Of a stretch of DNA of 6,511 nt, positions 1 through 5,983 are shown in pieces. Below the pieces are notes generated by a model. That model did no database searches and was not told the origin of the DNA. It saw only the letters and a program-made list of their open reading frames with translations. The DNA lies in contig SLHU01000143.1 of assembly GCA_007135995.1 (NCBI GenBank), forward strand, positions 1 to 6,511. The letters run 5' to 3'. A program made the translations under genes and the position numbers. The DNA is from Clostridiales bacterium (GTDB lineage: Bacteria; Bacillota; Clostridia; Saccharofermentanales; UBA5734). Each line of letters opens with the position of its first letter. The first letter of the stretch is position 1.

Positions 1-376
1 CCGAGATCATATCCGGATCTTTTTTTAGGATTGAATCGGCCGCGCGGCCAACAATGATACAAGATCCTTCCTCTGCCGCTTTTTTAACAACAGAAGCCTG
101 CATATGAAAAACTTTATAATTGACATCATAAAAATAAAGAATTTCATGTTGTGAGAAAGGCGAAAACGGATTGTAGGTGTCTTCTGGGAAATAATTAACA
201 GGCTGCTCATCTGCTCCGTTAATCAGATTTTCTGATTCACCGAATTCTTTTGCTGTTCGCTCAATGAGTTGTTTGTCATAACAAGGGATATCCAGTATGT
301 CTGCCAGTTTCTGACTGATTTCATGTCCGCCGCTTCCGAACTCACGGCTAATACAGATAATCGATCGCTTCTTCAT
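1..376 (-). CDS. Cytidylate kinase-like family protein (3' end beyond window)
   Basis: The first 125 residues are visible; the gene runs off the left edge. The N-terminus carries the nucleotide-binding motif typical of the cytidylate kinase-like family (Pfam Cytidylate_kin2), ICISREFGSGGHEI at residues 7-20. It is followed by IPCYDKQLIE (30-39) and by the second family signature GSCIIVGRAAD (104-114). Members are P-loop kinases related to CMP kinase; their true substrate is mostly unproven, so nucleoside monophosphate kinase activity is inferred from fold only. The start at 376 is well supported: AGGAGG lies six bases upstream, and no competing start is close. The gene is separated from dxs by 251 bases that hold its own promoter, so it is probably a separate transcription unit in the same direction. 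It is not the housekeeping cmk, which normally starts with a different P-loop (GPAGAGKST-like). Confidence 0.85.
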   Translation of the reverse strand, partial: MKKRSIICISREFGSGGHEISQKLADILDIPCYDKQLIERTAKEFGESENLINGADEQPVNYFPEDTYNPFSPFSQHEILYFYDVNYKVFHMQASVVKKAAEEGSCIIVGRAADSILKKDPDMIS

Positions 377-382
377 AGTGAG

Positions 383-388
383 CCTCCT
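383..388 (-). promoter_or_regulatory. Ribosome binding site of the cytidylate kinase-like gene
   Basis: AGGAGG on the minus strand, six bases before the ATG at 376. It is a near-perfect Shine-Dalgarno match and fixes the start of this gene. Confidence 0.8.
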
Positions 389-423
389 CGTCCTGCCAGA
401 AAGGTTTCGGGTTCCACTTTTTA

Positions 424-439
424 GTATCTGTGCAGATGC
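424..439 (-). other. Small hairpin in the leader of the cytidylate kinase-like gene
   Basis: GCATCTGCACAGATAC on the minus strand can fold into a six to seven base-pair stem (one G-U pair) with a very short loop. It lies in the inferred 85-base leader. No U-run follows, so it is not an intrinsic terminator, and I do not recognise a riboswitch class in the leader. It may be chance. Confidence 0.3.
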
Positions 440-467
440 TGATCGTCTGATCTTATCTCGTATACCT

Positions 468-496
468 ATCATAACATGCCATTTTGAGAGGAACAA
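468..496 (-). promoter_or_regulatory. Sigma-A type promoter for the cytidylate kinase-like gene
   Basis: On the minus strand, TTGTTC (496-491, four of six matches to TTGACA) and TATGAT (473-468, five of six matches to TATAAT) are separated by exactly 17 bases. A TG one base before the -10 box makes it an extended -10 promoter. Transcription would start near 461-463, giving an untranslated leader of about 85 bases before the ATG at 376. An 8-base palindrome, CTGTACAG (504-511), sits just upstream of the -35 box and could be a regulator site, but nothing else supports that. Confidence 0.6.
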
Positions 497-532
497 TTGA
501 AATCTGTACAGTATCGATTGAACATAAGGTTA

Positions 533-586
533 AGCTGGGGAAACACCGCGCCTCCCGCCACCTGAAAGAAGCATGTCTCCGCAGCT
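533..586 (-). other. Imperfect stem-loop between dxs and the next gene, possible dxs 3' end
   Basis: Two 13-base arms (533-545 and 574-586) face each other across a 28-base GC-rich loop. In minus-strand RNA, 12 of 13 positions pair (AGCUGCGGAGACA with UGUUUCCCCAGCU), counting one G-U pair and with a single C-C mismatch. On the plus strand only 11 of 13 pair, which suggests the minus-strand transcript is the relevant one. It starts about 40 bases after the dxs stop and lies upstream of the next promoter, so the likely role is transcription termination or 3'-end protection of the dxs operon mRNA. The downstream bases (UUAACCUUAUGUU) are not a proper U-tract, so it is a poor intrinsic terminator. 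No better terminator was seen between 377 and 627. Confidence 0.4.
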
Positions 587-627
587 GTGAAATATATAAA
601 ATCAGTCAAAAATAAGCTGGCTGACCA

Positions 628-2553
628 TCAGTCACTTTTCGCACATAACTGCACAGCCATTTCAGCGATTGAGTCCGGCTGCAGGCGGCTGATCTGAAGC
701 AGCTGGTCGCGGCTTCCCTGACACAGCGGATGTTCCTTGACGCCCAGGCAGTCAAAGACAATTGATGGCAGCGATTTGACCAGGTGAGGCAGCGCACTTT
801 GGCCGAAACCACCTTCACATAGTGTTTCTTCAACAAACAATACACGGCGGGTTCTGGCGACACTTTTTTTCAGAGTCTGGACATCAAGCGGTTTCGCGCA
901 GCTAAACAAAATAACTTCCGCTGAAAGACCTTTTGCTGCCAGTTTATCTGCGGCCTTAAGCACTGGCCCGGCCATGGTTCCCAAAGCGGCCAGGGTTATA
1001 TCGCTGCCTTCACGCAGGATCTGAGCCTGCTGGATGCCTGGCATGCGATTGTCAGACGTATCAGATGTTGATGATGCAGCGACAGGGTCAGGCAAAGGTT
1101 CCGGCCACTCTCTGCCTCGCGGGTAACGGATCGCAACCGGGCCTGTTTCTTTTTCCAGCGCATAATCCATCACTGCTCTCAGCTGATGATAATCCGCCGG
1201 ACAGTAAATCTCCAGTCCAGGCAGCGGCAGCAGCAGACTCAAATCATAAATACCCTGGTGCGTCTCACCATCTTCACCCACTATACCGGCCCGGTCTACC
1301 GCGATCACCACCGGCAGGCACTGCAGGCAGACATCGTGCAGCAGCTGATCATAGGCTCTTTGGAGAAAGGTAGAATACAAAGCGATCACCGGCTTCATGC
1401 CTCCAGCAGCCAGCCCGGCAGCCATTGTCATCGCGTGCTGCTCAGCAATGCCGACATCAAAAAAACGTGCCGGATACGAGGCCGCAAAAACAGAAAGGCC
1501 TGTGCCGCCCGTCATCGCGGCGGAAATGGCACATATCTTTGTCTGCCTGCCTGCCTTTTCAGCTAAGTACTGCCCGAATACTTCTGAAAATGTCGTTTTG
1601 TCTGCTGTGACAGATTGACCATTCACCAGTCCGTTTTCAATGATGAACGGCGCGACACCATGGTAAAGATCAGGTGATTCTTCTGCATAGCGGTAACCGC
1701 GGCCCTTTTGTGTCAGCACATGGAGCAGCACAGGTCCGTTCATGCTGCGGATTGCCTGCAAATGCTCTATCAGAGCTTCCAGATCATGACCATCGATCGG
1801 CCCATAATAATGAAAGCCAAGCTGTTCAAACAGGATACCGCTATGCTGCAGCGCTAATCTTGTCGTTCTTTTAAACAGCATCATCAGACGAAAAAAAGGA
1901 CGTCCGATCAGTGGAATCCGGTTCATCACCGACTCTATGCTTAATTTAGCCCGAATGTACCGTTTCGAGACGCGCAGATTCTCCAGATGTCTTGACAAGC
2001 CACCCACATTCGGACTGATGGACATCTGATTGTCATTCAGGATCACTATCAGATTCTCACCCGACTGTCCGGCATCATTGAGCGCTTCGAACGCCATGCC
2101 GCCTGTCAGGGCACCATCGCCGATGACCGCGATAGCCTGGCCTTTTTTGCCGCTGTGCGCCTGAGCACGGCTTAAACCCAGCGCAGCAGAAATGGAGGTG
2201 CTGCTGTGCCCGGTATTGAAAAAATCATAACAACTTTCTGACATCTTGGGGAAGCCGGACAGGCCGCCCATTTTGCGCAGCGTGCAGAATGATTCAAGCC
2301 GCCCGGTGAGAATTTTCCAGGCATACGCCTGATGCCCGACATCGAATACAATCTGATCGCGCGCAAAATCAAAAACCTTAAGCAGCGACAAGGTCAGCTC
2401 AATGACACCCAGGTTAGAGGCAAGATGACCGCCGTTTTCAGCAACAGTCCGGATAATCAGCTCACGTATTTCCTCGGCGAGTGATAGGAGTTCTTCTTTG
2501 CCAAGTTTTTTTATATCTTCCGGTGTTTTTATTTTTCCAAGCATTGATTCCAT
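628..2553 (-). CDS. dxs: 1-deoxy-D-xylulose-5-phosphate synthase
   Basis: Dxs joins pyruvate and glyceraldehyde 3-phosphate to DXP with thiamine diphosphate, the first and usually rate-setting step of the MEP isoprenoid pathway; it is cytosolic. The 641 residues are full length. In order: the GGHLASNLG substrate-site motif (41-49); DVGHQAY (71-77); the GHSSTSISAALG loop (115-126); the diphosphate-binding GDGALTGGMAFEALNDAG (145-162) ending at NDN (173-175); the transketolase-type pyrimidine domain with catalytic Glu371 in DVGIAEQHA; DRAGIVGEDGETHQGIYD (420-437); and the C-terminal transketolase domain (about 510-640). The start at 2553 has GGAG five bases upstream; a second in-frame ATG at 2544 is too far from it. 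It follows ispA by 22 bases. Oddities are Trp79, where the family normally has His in the Y-x-H-K motif, and a Ser/Thr/Asp-rich linker at about 491-505. Confidence 0.97.
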   Translation of the reverse strand: MESMLGKIKTPEDIKKLGKEELLSLAEEIRELIIRTVAENGGHLASNLGVIELTLSLLKVFDFARDQIVFDVGHQAYAWKILTGRLESFCTLRKMGGLSGFPKMSESCYDFFNTGHSSTSISAALGLSRAQAHSGKKGQAIAVIGDGALTGGMAFEALNDAGQSGENLIVILNDNQMSISPNVGGLSRHLENLRVSKRYIRAKLSIESVMNRIPLIGRPFFRLMMLFKRTTRLALQHSGILFEQLGFHYYGPIDGHDLEALIEHLQAIRSMNGPVLLHVLTQKGRGYRYAEESPDLYHGVAPFIIENGLVNGQSVTADKTTFSEVFGQYLAEKAGRQTKICAISAAMTGGTGLSVFAASYPARFFDVGIAEQHAMTMAAGLAAGGMKPVIALYSTFLQRAYDQLLHDVCLQCLPVVIAVDRAGIVGEDGETHQGIYDLSLLLPLPGLEIYCPADYHQLRAVMDYALEKETGPVAIRYPRGREWPEPLPDPVAASSTSDTSDNRMPGIQQAQILREGSDITLAALGTMAGPVLKAADKLAAKGLSAEVILFSCAKPLDVQTLKKSVARTRRVLFVEETLCEGGFGQSALPHLVKSLPSIVFDCLGVKEHPLCQGSRDQLLQISRLQPDSIAEMAVQLCAKSD

Positions 2554-2575
2554 GAAAGCTCCAGTCAGCTGTGAT

Positions 2576-3475
2576 TTATTTTTCCCGGTTCAGCAGATAA
2601 TCTGTCATGCCGTGTAAAAACACACGACCAAGTCCAGCCTGCTCCTGAATCCGGCGCAGATGATCATAAGCCTGCTCAATCGCCCGGCTGAGTTGTTCAC
2701 GCGCCCCTTCGAGGCCATAAAGGCTGACATACGTTGATTTATTGTCTCTGGCATCTTTTCCGGTTGTCTTTCCCATCTGCTCGCGGTCAGATACCACGTC
2801 AAGGATATCATCTTGAATCTGAAAAGCCAGTCCGATTGCCTCGGCATACATCTCAAAAGCGATCTGGCGATCTGCCTTTAACCCCGCAAGCTTGACCATG
2901 GCTATGATCGGTGCCTTCAATAGCGCGCCGGTTTTCATCATATGGAGCTTTTGCATTTCGCTGGCGCTGATTTGATTTTTTTCAGCAGCCAGATCGAGTG
3001 TCTGACCGCCGATCATGCCCCTGCTGCCGGCTGCCGAGGCAATCTGCAGAGCGGCTTCACGGCTGGCAGGCTGCTGAACATCAATCGTTTCTAATAAAAG
3101 TTCATAAGCCCGGTTCAAAAGCGCGTCTCCGGCAAGCACCGCCAGCGCTTCCCCGTAGACAATATGACAAGTTTTTCGGCCGCGCCGCCAACTGTCATCA
3201 TCCATACAGGGCAAATCATCATGAATCAGAGAATATGTATGAATCATCTCAATCGCGCAGGCATACGGCATTGCTTTATCTGTTTCTATACCAAGCATAT
3301 CCGCAACCGCAAGGGCCAGTACCGGTCTGATTCGTTTTCCGCCTGCCATCAGGCTGTAGCGCGCGGCTTCGACAACAGCGCCGCCCTCATGTTCAGGCAT
3401 GAGGGGAAAAAAATCAGGCAATGCTTTTTCAATTAAGCCAAGCCAGGCTTGATACTGGCTTTGAAAATCACACAT
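2576..3475 (-). CDS. ispA: Farnesyl diphosphate synthase (polyprenyl synthetase family)
   Basis: This enzyme condenses IPP with DMAPP and then GPP to give C15 farnesyl diphosphate, the primer for undecaprenyl diphosphate and other prenyl lipids. With the start at 3475 it has 299 residues, the usual IspA length. Motifs: GGKRIRP (45-51); the first Asp-rich motif DDLPCMDDD (86-94), with the two-residue insertion of bacterial FPP synthases; RRGRKTCH (97-104); GGQ (156-158); KTG (181-183); the second Asp-rich motif DDILD (222-226); and GKTTGKD (235-241). Tyr81, five residues before the first motif, and the insertion argue for a C15 rather than a longer product; this is inference from family rules. 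An upstream in-frame start at 3538 would overlap xseB and lacks this ribosome site, so it was rejected. The gene lies 19 bases after xseB and 22 before dxs, forming an isoprenoid pair. Confidence 0.95.
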   Translation of the reverse strand: MCDFQSQYQAWLGLIEKALPDFFPLMPEHEGGAVVEAARYSLMAGGKRIRPVLALAVADMLGIETDKAMPYACAIEMIHTYSLIHDDLPCMDDDSWRRGRKTCHIVYGEALAVLAGDALLNRAYELLLETIDVQQPASREAALQIASAAGSRGMIGGQTLDLAAEKNQISASEMQKLHMMKTGALLKAPIIAMVKLAGLKADRQIAFEMYAEAIGLAFQIQDDILDVVSDREQMGKTTGKDARDNKSTYVSLYGLEGAREQLSRAIEQAYDHLRRIQEQAGLGRVFLHGMTDYLLNREK

Positions 3476-3481
3476 TCCGGG

Positions 3482-3486
3482 CCTCC
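3482..3486 (-). promoter_or_regulatory. Ribosome binding site that decides the ispA start
   Basis: GGAGG on the minus strand lies six bases before the ATG at 3475 and just after the xseB stop. It fixes the ispA start 21 codons inside the longest open frame. Confidence 0.75.
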
Positions 3487-3494
3487 AGCTTTTA

Positions 3495-4094
3495 TCAGTC
3501 AAGATCAAAGGGTGCTTCTTCCATTTTCTCCTGTTCATTTTCTATGAGCTTCGTTATTTTACCTTCAATTTCATTCAGACGACCCGCACATATTCTGGCC
3601 AGGTGCATCCCCTGTTGGAATAAAGTCACCGACTCGTCAAGCGACAGCTCGCTGGATTCAAGCCTGGATACTATCTTTTCCAGCAGCGCCACAGCTTCCT
3701 CATAGGGCATCGATTCAAAGCGTTTCATCCAGTCAGGTGACTGTGCTTCTGATTCAGATGCTCTTTTTGCGTCTGGCTGCTTTTCCGTTTTGGTACCACG
3801 TACCGGCATATCAGGCTTTTTTCCCATTGATGCGGCTGCCGGATCTTGATCTGTTTCAAAATCCGTCTTGTCGTCGCGTATCGCCTCTTGAACTGTTTGC
3901 TTTTCAGTATTATTTTTTTCATCATTCTGGTTATCTTCAGTGTTCCCATCCAGCTGCAAGCTGTCATCTGTTTCAGAATCAGCCTTGGATTCTTCAGCCT
4001 GGGCGTTATCCGCTTTGACATCATCAGCTTTTTCGAAAACCAGTGATTCCAGATCCGGCTGCTGCATGTCTTCATTGTCTCGTTTATGATTCAT
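3495..4094 (-). CDS. xseB: Exodeoxyribonuclease VII small subunit with long acidic N-terminal extension
   Basis: XseB is the small helical subunit of exonuclease VII, several copies of which bind one XseA. The family domain lies in the last 75 or so residues: [20 protein letters not shown] (129-148) followed by [15 protein letters not shown] and a second helix ending near residue 186. Typical XseB proteins are 60-85 residues; this frame gives 199. Residues 1-121 are low-complexity and predicted disordered by composition, with about 34 Asp/Glu against 16 Lys/Arg, many Asn, Gln, Ser and Thr, and hardly any aromatic residues. The start at 4094 has GAGGT eight bases upstream and overlaps the xseA end by 11 bases, which supports translation of the extension. 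The alternative Met123 (3728) would give a standard 77-residue XseB but has no convincing ribosome site. XseB identity is firm; the extent of the N-terminus is less so. Confidence 0.88.
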   Translation of the reverse strand: MNHKRDNEDMQQPDLESLVFEKADDVKADNAQAEESKADSETDDSLQLDGNTEDNQNDEKNNTEKQTVQEAIRDDKTDFETDQDPAAASMGKKPDMPVRGTKTEKQPDAKRASESEAQSPDWMKRFESMPYEEAVALLEKIVSRLESSELSLDESVTLFQQGMHLARICAGRLNEIEGKITKLIENEQEKMEEAPFDLD

Positions 4095-4102
4095 ATGTTT
4101 TT

Positions 4103-4107
4103 ACCTC
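4103..4107 (-). promoter_or_regulatory. Ribosome binding site supporting the long xseB start
   Basis: GAGGT on the minus strand, eight bases before the ATG at 4094 and inside the last codons of xseA. It supports translation of the long form of xseB, coupled to the end of xseA. Confidence 0.6.
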
Positions 4108-4875
4108 ACTGTTTCTTACTTGCTGCACGCGGCAACCTAGAACACCATCACTCAGCCACACATCCACCTGGTCACCGACAGTGACTTTTTGTGCAGAAAA
4201 AACGGTTTTATCACCCGGCACGGTTTTAACCAGGCCGTATCCGCGGGCCAGCACCTTTAAAGGACTGAGCGCGTCCAGTTTGCCTGACAGCACGGAAATC
4301 CGGTGTTCGTGGGCTGTCAGCCGCCGGCGCATGGCCTGGCCCAAATCCTGGACATCATGGTCAAGATCCAGTCTGGCTTTTTCAACCCGTTCAAGCGGCC
4401 GGCGGAAAACGCTGTTTTGTGACAGATACTGCATATGATGCCGCTGCGAAACGAGTCGTTTTTTAAGTGCCTGTGTTAATCGCTGCTCTGTCTGCCGAAG
4501 ATGAAGCATGACGTCCTGCTTGACAGGCATCACCAGTTCCGCTGCTGCAGAAGGCGTCGGGGCTCTCATATCGGCGACAAAATCACAGATTGTAAAATCA
4601 GTTTCATGACCTACAGCTGAAATGACCGGAATGGCTGACTCAAACACGGCTCTGGCAACACATTCCTCATTAAAAGCCCACAGATCCTCCATTGAACCGC
4701 CGCCGCGACCAACAATCAATACATCAACGTCATCCATCGTGTTGAAATATTTAATCGCCGCCGCGATCGCAGGGGCTGCTTCGTCACCTTGCACCGGAAC
4801 CGGCAGTAATCTCAATCTGAAATTCGGAAACCGGCGGCTGAGGACCTGGATGATATCGCGGATGACAGCACCTGA

Positions 4876-4878
4876 TCA
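4876..4878 (-). other. In-frame TGA inside xseA
   Basis: The codon sits between VATS and SGAVIRD. Family members usually read T-S-P-T-G-A here, so the TGA replaces one residue, normally Pro, with no gap or shift on either side. TGA is used as a normal stop by dxs, xseB, nusB and the DUF2273 gene in this window, which argues against a recoded genetic code. Confidence 0.9.
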
Positions 4879-5306
4879 AGATGTAGCAACACCAATCACA
4901 CGCGGTAATACCGGCAGCGGCTTTTTTTGCTGTTGTTCAAACAATCCTTCTTGTGCCAGTTTTTGCTTAAGCTGCTCAAATGCGAGGTGCAGATCACCCA
5001 GCCCGTCTGAGACCATGTCGTCAACATACAGCTGGAAACGACCGTCACGGTCATATAGTCCGGCTCTGGCTGTCACGATCACCATCTGACCGTTTTCCGG
5101 CTTGAAACGAAGCCGCTTCGTCTGCCCTTTAAACATGACACAACTGACGGCTGCTTTTTCATCTTTTAGCGTGAAATAGTAATGCCCCGAAGGATAAGCT
5201 CTGAAGCCGGAAATTTCACTTTTAACCATGACAGGATTCAGGTGCTTATCCTGTGCCAGCAAGGCGCTGACATAACGGTTCAGCTGTGAGACGGTGATCG
5301 GTTTGC

Positions 5307-5717
5307 TCATGTCTTTTCCACACTCCCGCTGCTGAGTTTTCCCAGAACCGCGTTAATGTAAGAACGCGATTCTTCACTGCTGAATTTTTTCGCCAGCAAA
5401 ACCGCTTCAGAGATAGCAACATTATCGGGCACATCCTCAACAAAGCGCATTTCATAAAGACCGAGGCGCAAAATCGTAAGATCTACTTTCGGAAGCCGCT
5501 GTTTGGTCCAGCGCTTCAGCAGAGGTTCAAAAGCGGTATCCAAATCATCAAGATGCGCCCTGACACCCCGGACCAGCATACATAAATAGTCTGTGTCATT
5601 GGGTTTTACTTCTTGTTCGACAATAAAACTGGTGATCTGGTTTTCCATATCACCTTTTTGAATTTCCAGCTGATATAACAGCATAAAAGCTTTTTCGCGC
5701 GATTGTTTACGACTCAT
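5307..5717 (-). CDS. nusB: Transcription antitermination factor NusB
   Basis: NusB is a small all-helical RNA-binding protein. With NusE (S10) it binds boxA in rRNA leaders and prevents premature termination. The 136 residues match the family length. Recognisable parts are the N-terminal helix with SREKAFMLLYQLE (5-17), the central WTKQRLPKVDLTILRLGLYE segment (70-89), and the C-terminal signature VPDNVAISEAVLLAKKFSSE (96-115), followed by SRSYINAVLGKL. AAGGA lies six bases before the ATG at 5717. The gene begins 27 bases after the DUF2273 gene, and its TGA overlaps the xseA ATG by four bases (ATGA), a typical coupled junction. This order (membrane pair, nusB, xseA) is common in Bacillota. 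Confidence 0.96.
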   Translation of the reverse strand: MSRKQSREKAFMLLYQLEIQKGDMENQITSFIVEQEVKPNDTDYLCMLVRGVRAHLDDLDTAFEPLLKRWTKQRLPKVDLTILRLGLYEMRFVEDVPDNVAISEAVLLAKKFSSEESRSYINAVLGKLSSGSVEKT

Positions 5718-5744
5718 TCTTTTTCCTTTCAGTCAACCGCCTGA

Positions 5745-5981
5745 TCAGCGGAATTTCCCTGGCGGCAGCAACTTATCCATCCAGTTGCGTACAGTTTCAC
5801 GGTCACTGAAAAAGCGGACACCCAGAAAATATCCGCCCAGTGTCATCAAAAGAATAAAGAGTGTTTTGAAAAAACCGAAAATAACCAGCAGCATCGCCAG
5901 CACAAGGCCGATCACCGCGCCAACAAGCCCGGGATTGCGGTTTTTGAAAAGCTCTGACAGCTGCTGAAATAATGACCTCAT
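5745..5981 (-). CDS. DUF2273 small membrane protein
   Basis: A 78-residue protein with two predicted membrane helices (about 17-36 and 40-57) joined by a tight GFFKT turn, a Gly-spaced first helix (NPGLVGAVIGLVLAMLLVIF), and the sequence LGGYFLGVRFF closing the second. This pattern matches the DUF2273 family. Its molecular function is not known. Members are encoded beside AmaP and Asp23, so a part in anchoring Asp23 proteins at the membrane or in envelope-stress response is inferred from context only. The charged C-terminus (RETVRNWMDKLLPPGKFR) is probably cytoplasmic. The start lies only two bases after the amaP stop with no clear ribosome site of its own, so translation is probably coupled to amaP. 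Confidence 0.88.
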   Translation of the reverse strand: MRSLFQQLSELFKNRNPGLVGAVIGLVLAMLLVIFGFFKTLFILLMTLGGYFLGVRFFSDRETVRNWMDKLLPPGKFR

Positions 5982-5983
5982 CT

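Larger units (their letters stand above)
4084..5310 (-). pseudogene. xseA: Exodeoxyribonuclease VII large subunit, interrupted by one in-frame TGA
   Basis: XseA is the catalytic subunit of exonuclease VII, which degrades single-stranded DNA to oligonucleotides. Codons 1-144 (5310-4879) encode the OB-fold DNA-binding domain, ending in IGVATS. A TGA follows at codon 145, then the same frame continues to a TAA at 4084-4086, giving 408 codons in all, a normal family length. Downstream of the TGA the family motifs are intact: SGAVIRD with Asp152, [14 protein letters not shown] with Arg202, [10 protein letters not shown] with His235 and Asp238, and [10 protein letters not shown]. Each sits three positions before its E. 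coli counterpart (Asp155, Arg205, His238, Asp241). The start forms an ATGA overlap with nusB; the end overlaps xseB. As read, only the OB-fold half would be made, with no nuclease domain. Recent nonsense mutation, sequence error and readthrough are all possible. Confidence 0.85.

Noticed and set aside
38..49. Perfect 12-base palindrome GGCCGCGCGGCC.
   Set aside because: It falls inside the codons for the conserved GRAA motif of the kinase-like protein, so coding constraint and GC-rich codons explain it.
377..467. Possible riboswitch in the 85-base leader of the cytidylate kinase-like gene.
   Set aside because: I looked for known aptamer consensus pieces (for example SAM, TPP, FMN, glycine, ZTP, THF) and saw none. 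The only structure is one tiny hairpin.
470..627. The dxs frame stays open for about 53 more codons after its TGA, hinting at readthrough given the xseA TGA.
   Set aside because: Dxs is already full length, the extra translation resembles no known domain, and the stretch contains a stem-loop and a promoter. An open run of this length is not rare by chance.
1065..1618. Plus-strand open frames across dxs, including 1065-1373, 1186-1566 and 1397-1618.
   Set aside because: They lie antisense to clear Dxs coding sequence and their translations show no domain or sensible composition.
2576..3538. Longer ispA starting at 3538 (320 residues).
   Set aside because: It overlaps the end of xseB, the extra 21 residues do not look like IspA, and the strong GGAGG at 3482-3486 serves the ATG at 3475.
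4876..4878. The xseA TGA as a selenocysteine codon or as evidence of a TGA = Trp or Gly genetic code.
   Set aside because: The position has no redox role in the family and I see no convincing SECIS-like hairpin downstream. Four other genes here end in TGA, one overlapping the next start, and Trp is written TGG throughout.
2998..5089. Plus-strand open frames opposite ispA, xseB and xseA (for example 2998-3330, 3737-4018, 4622-5089).
   Set aside because: They are shadows of well-supported minus-strand genes, with no ribosome sites of note and no recognisable protein.
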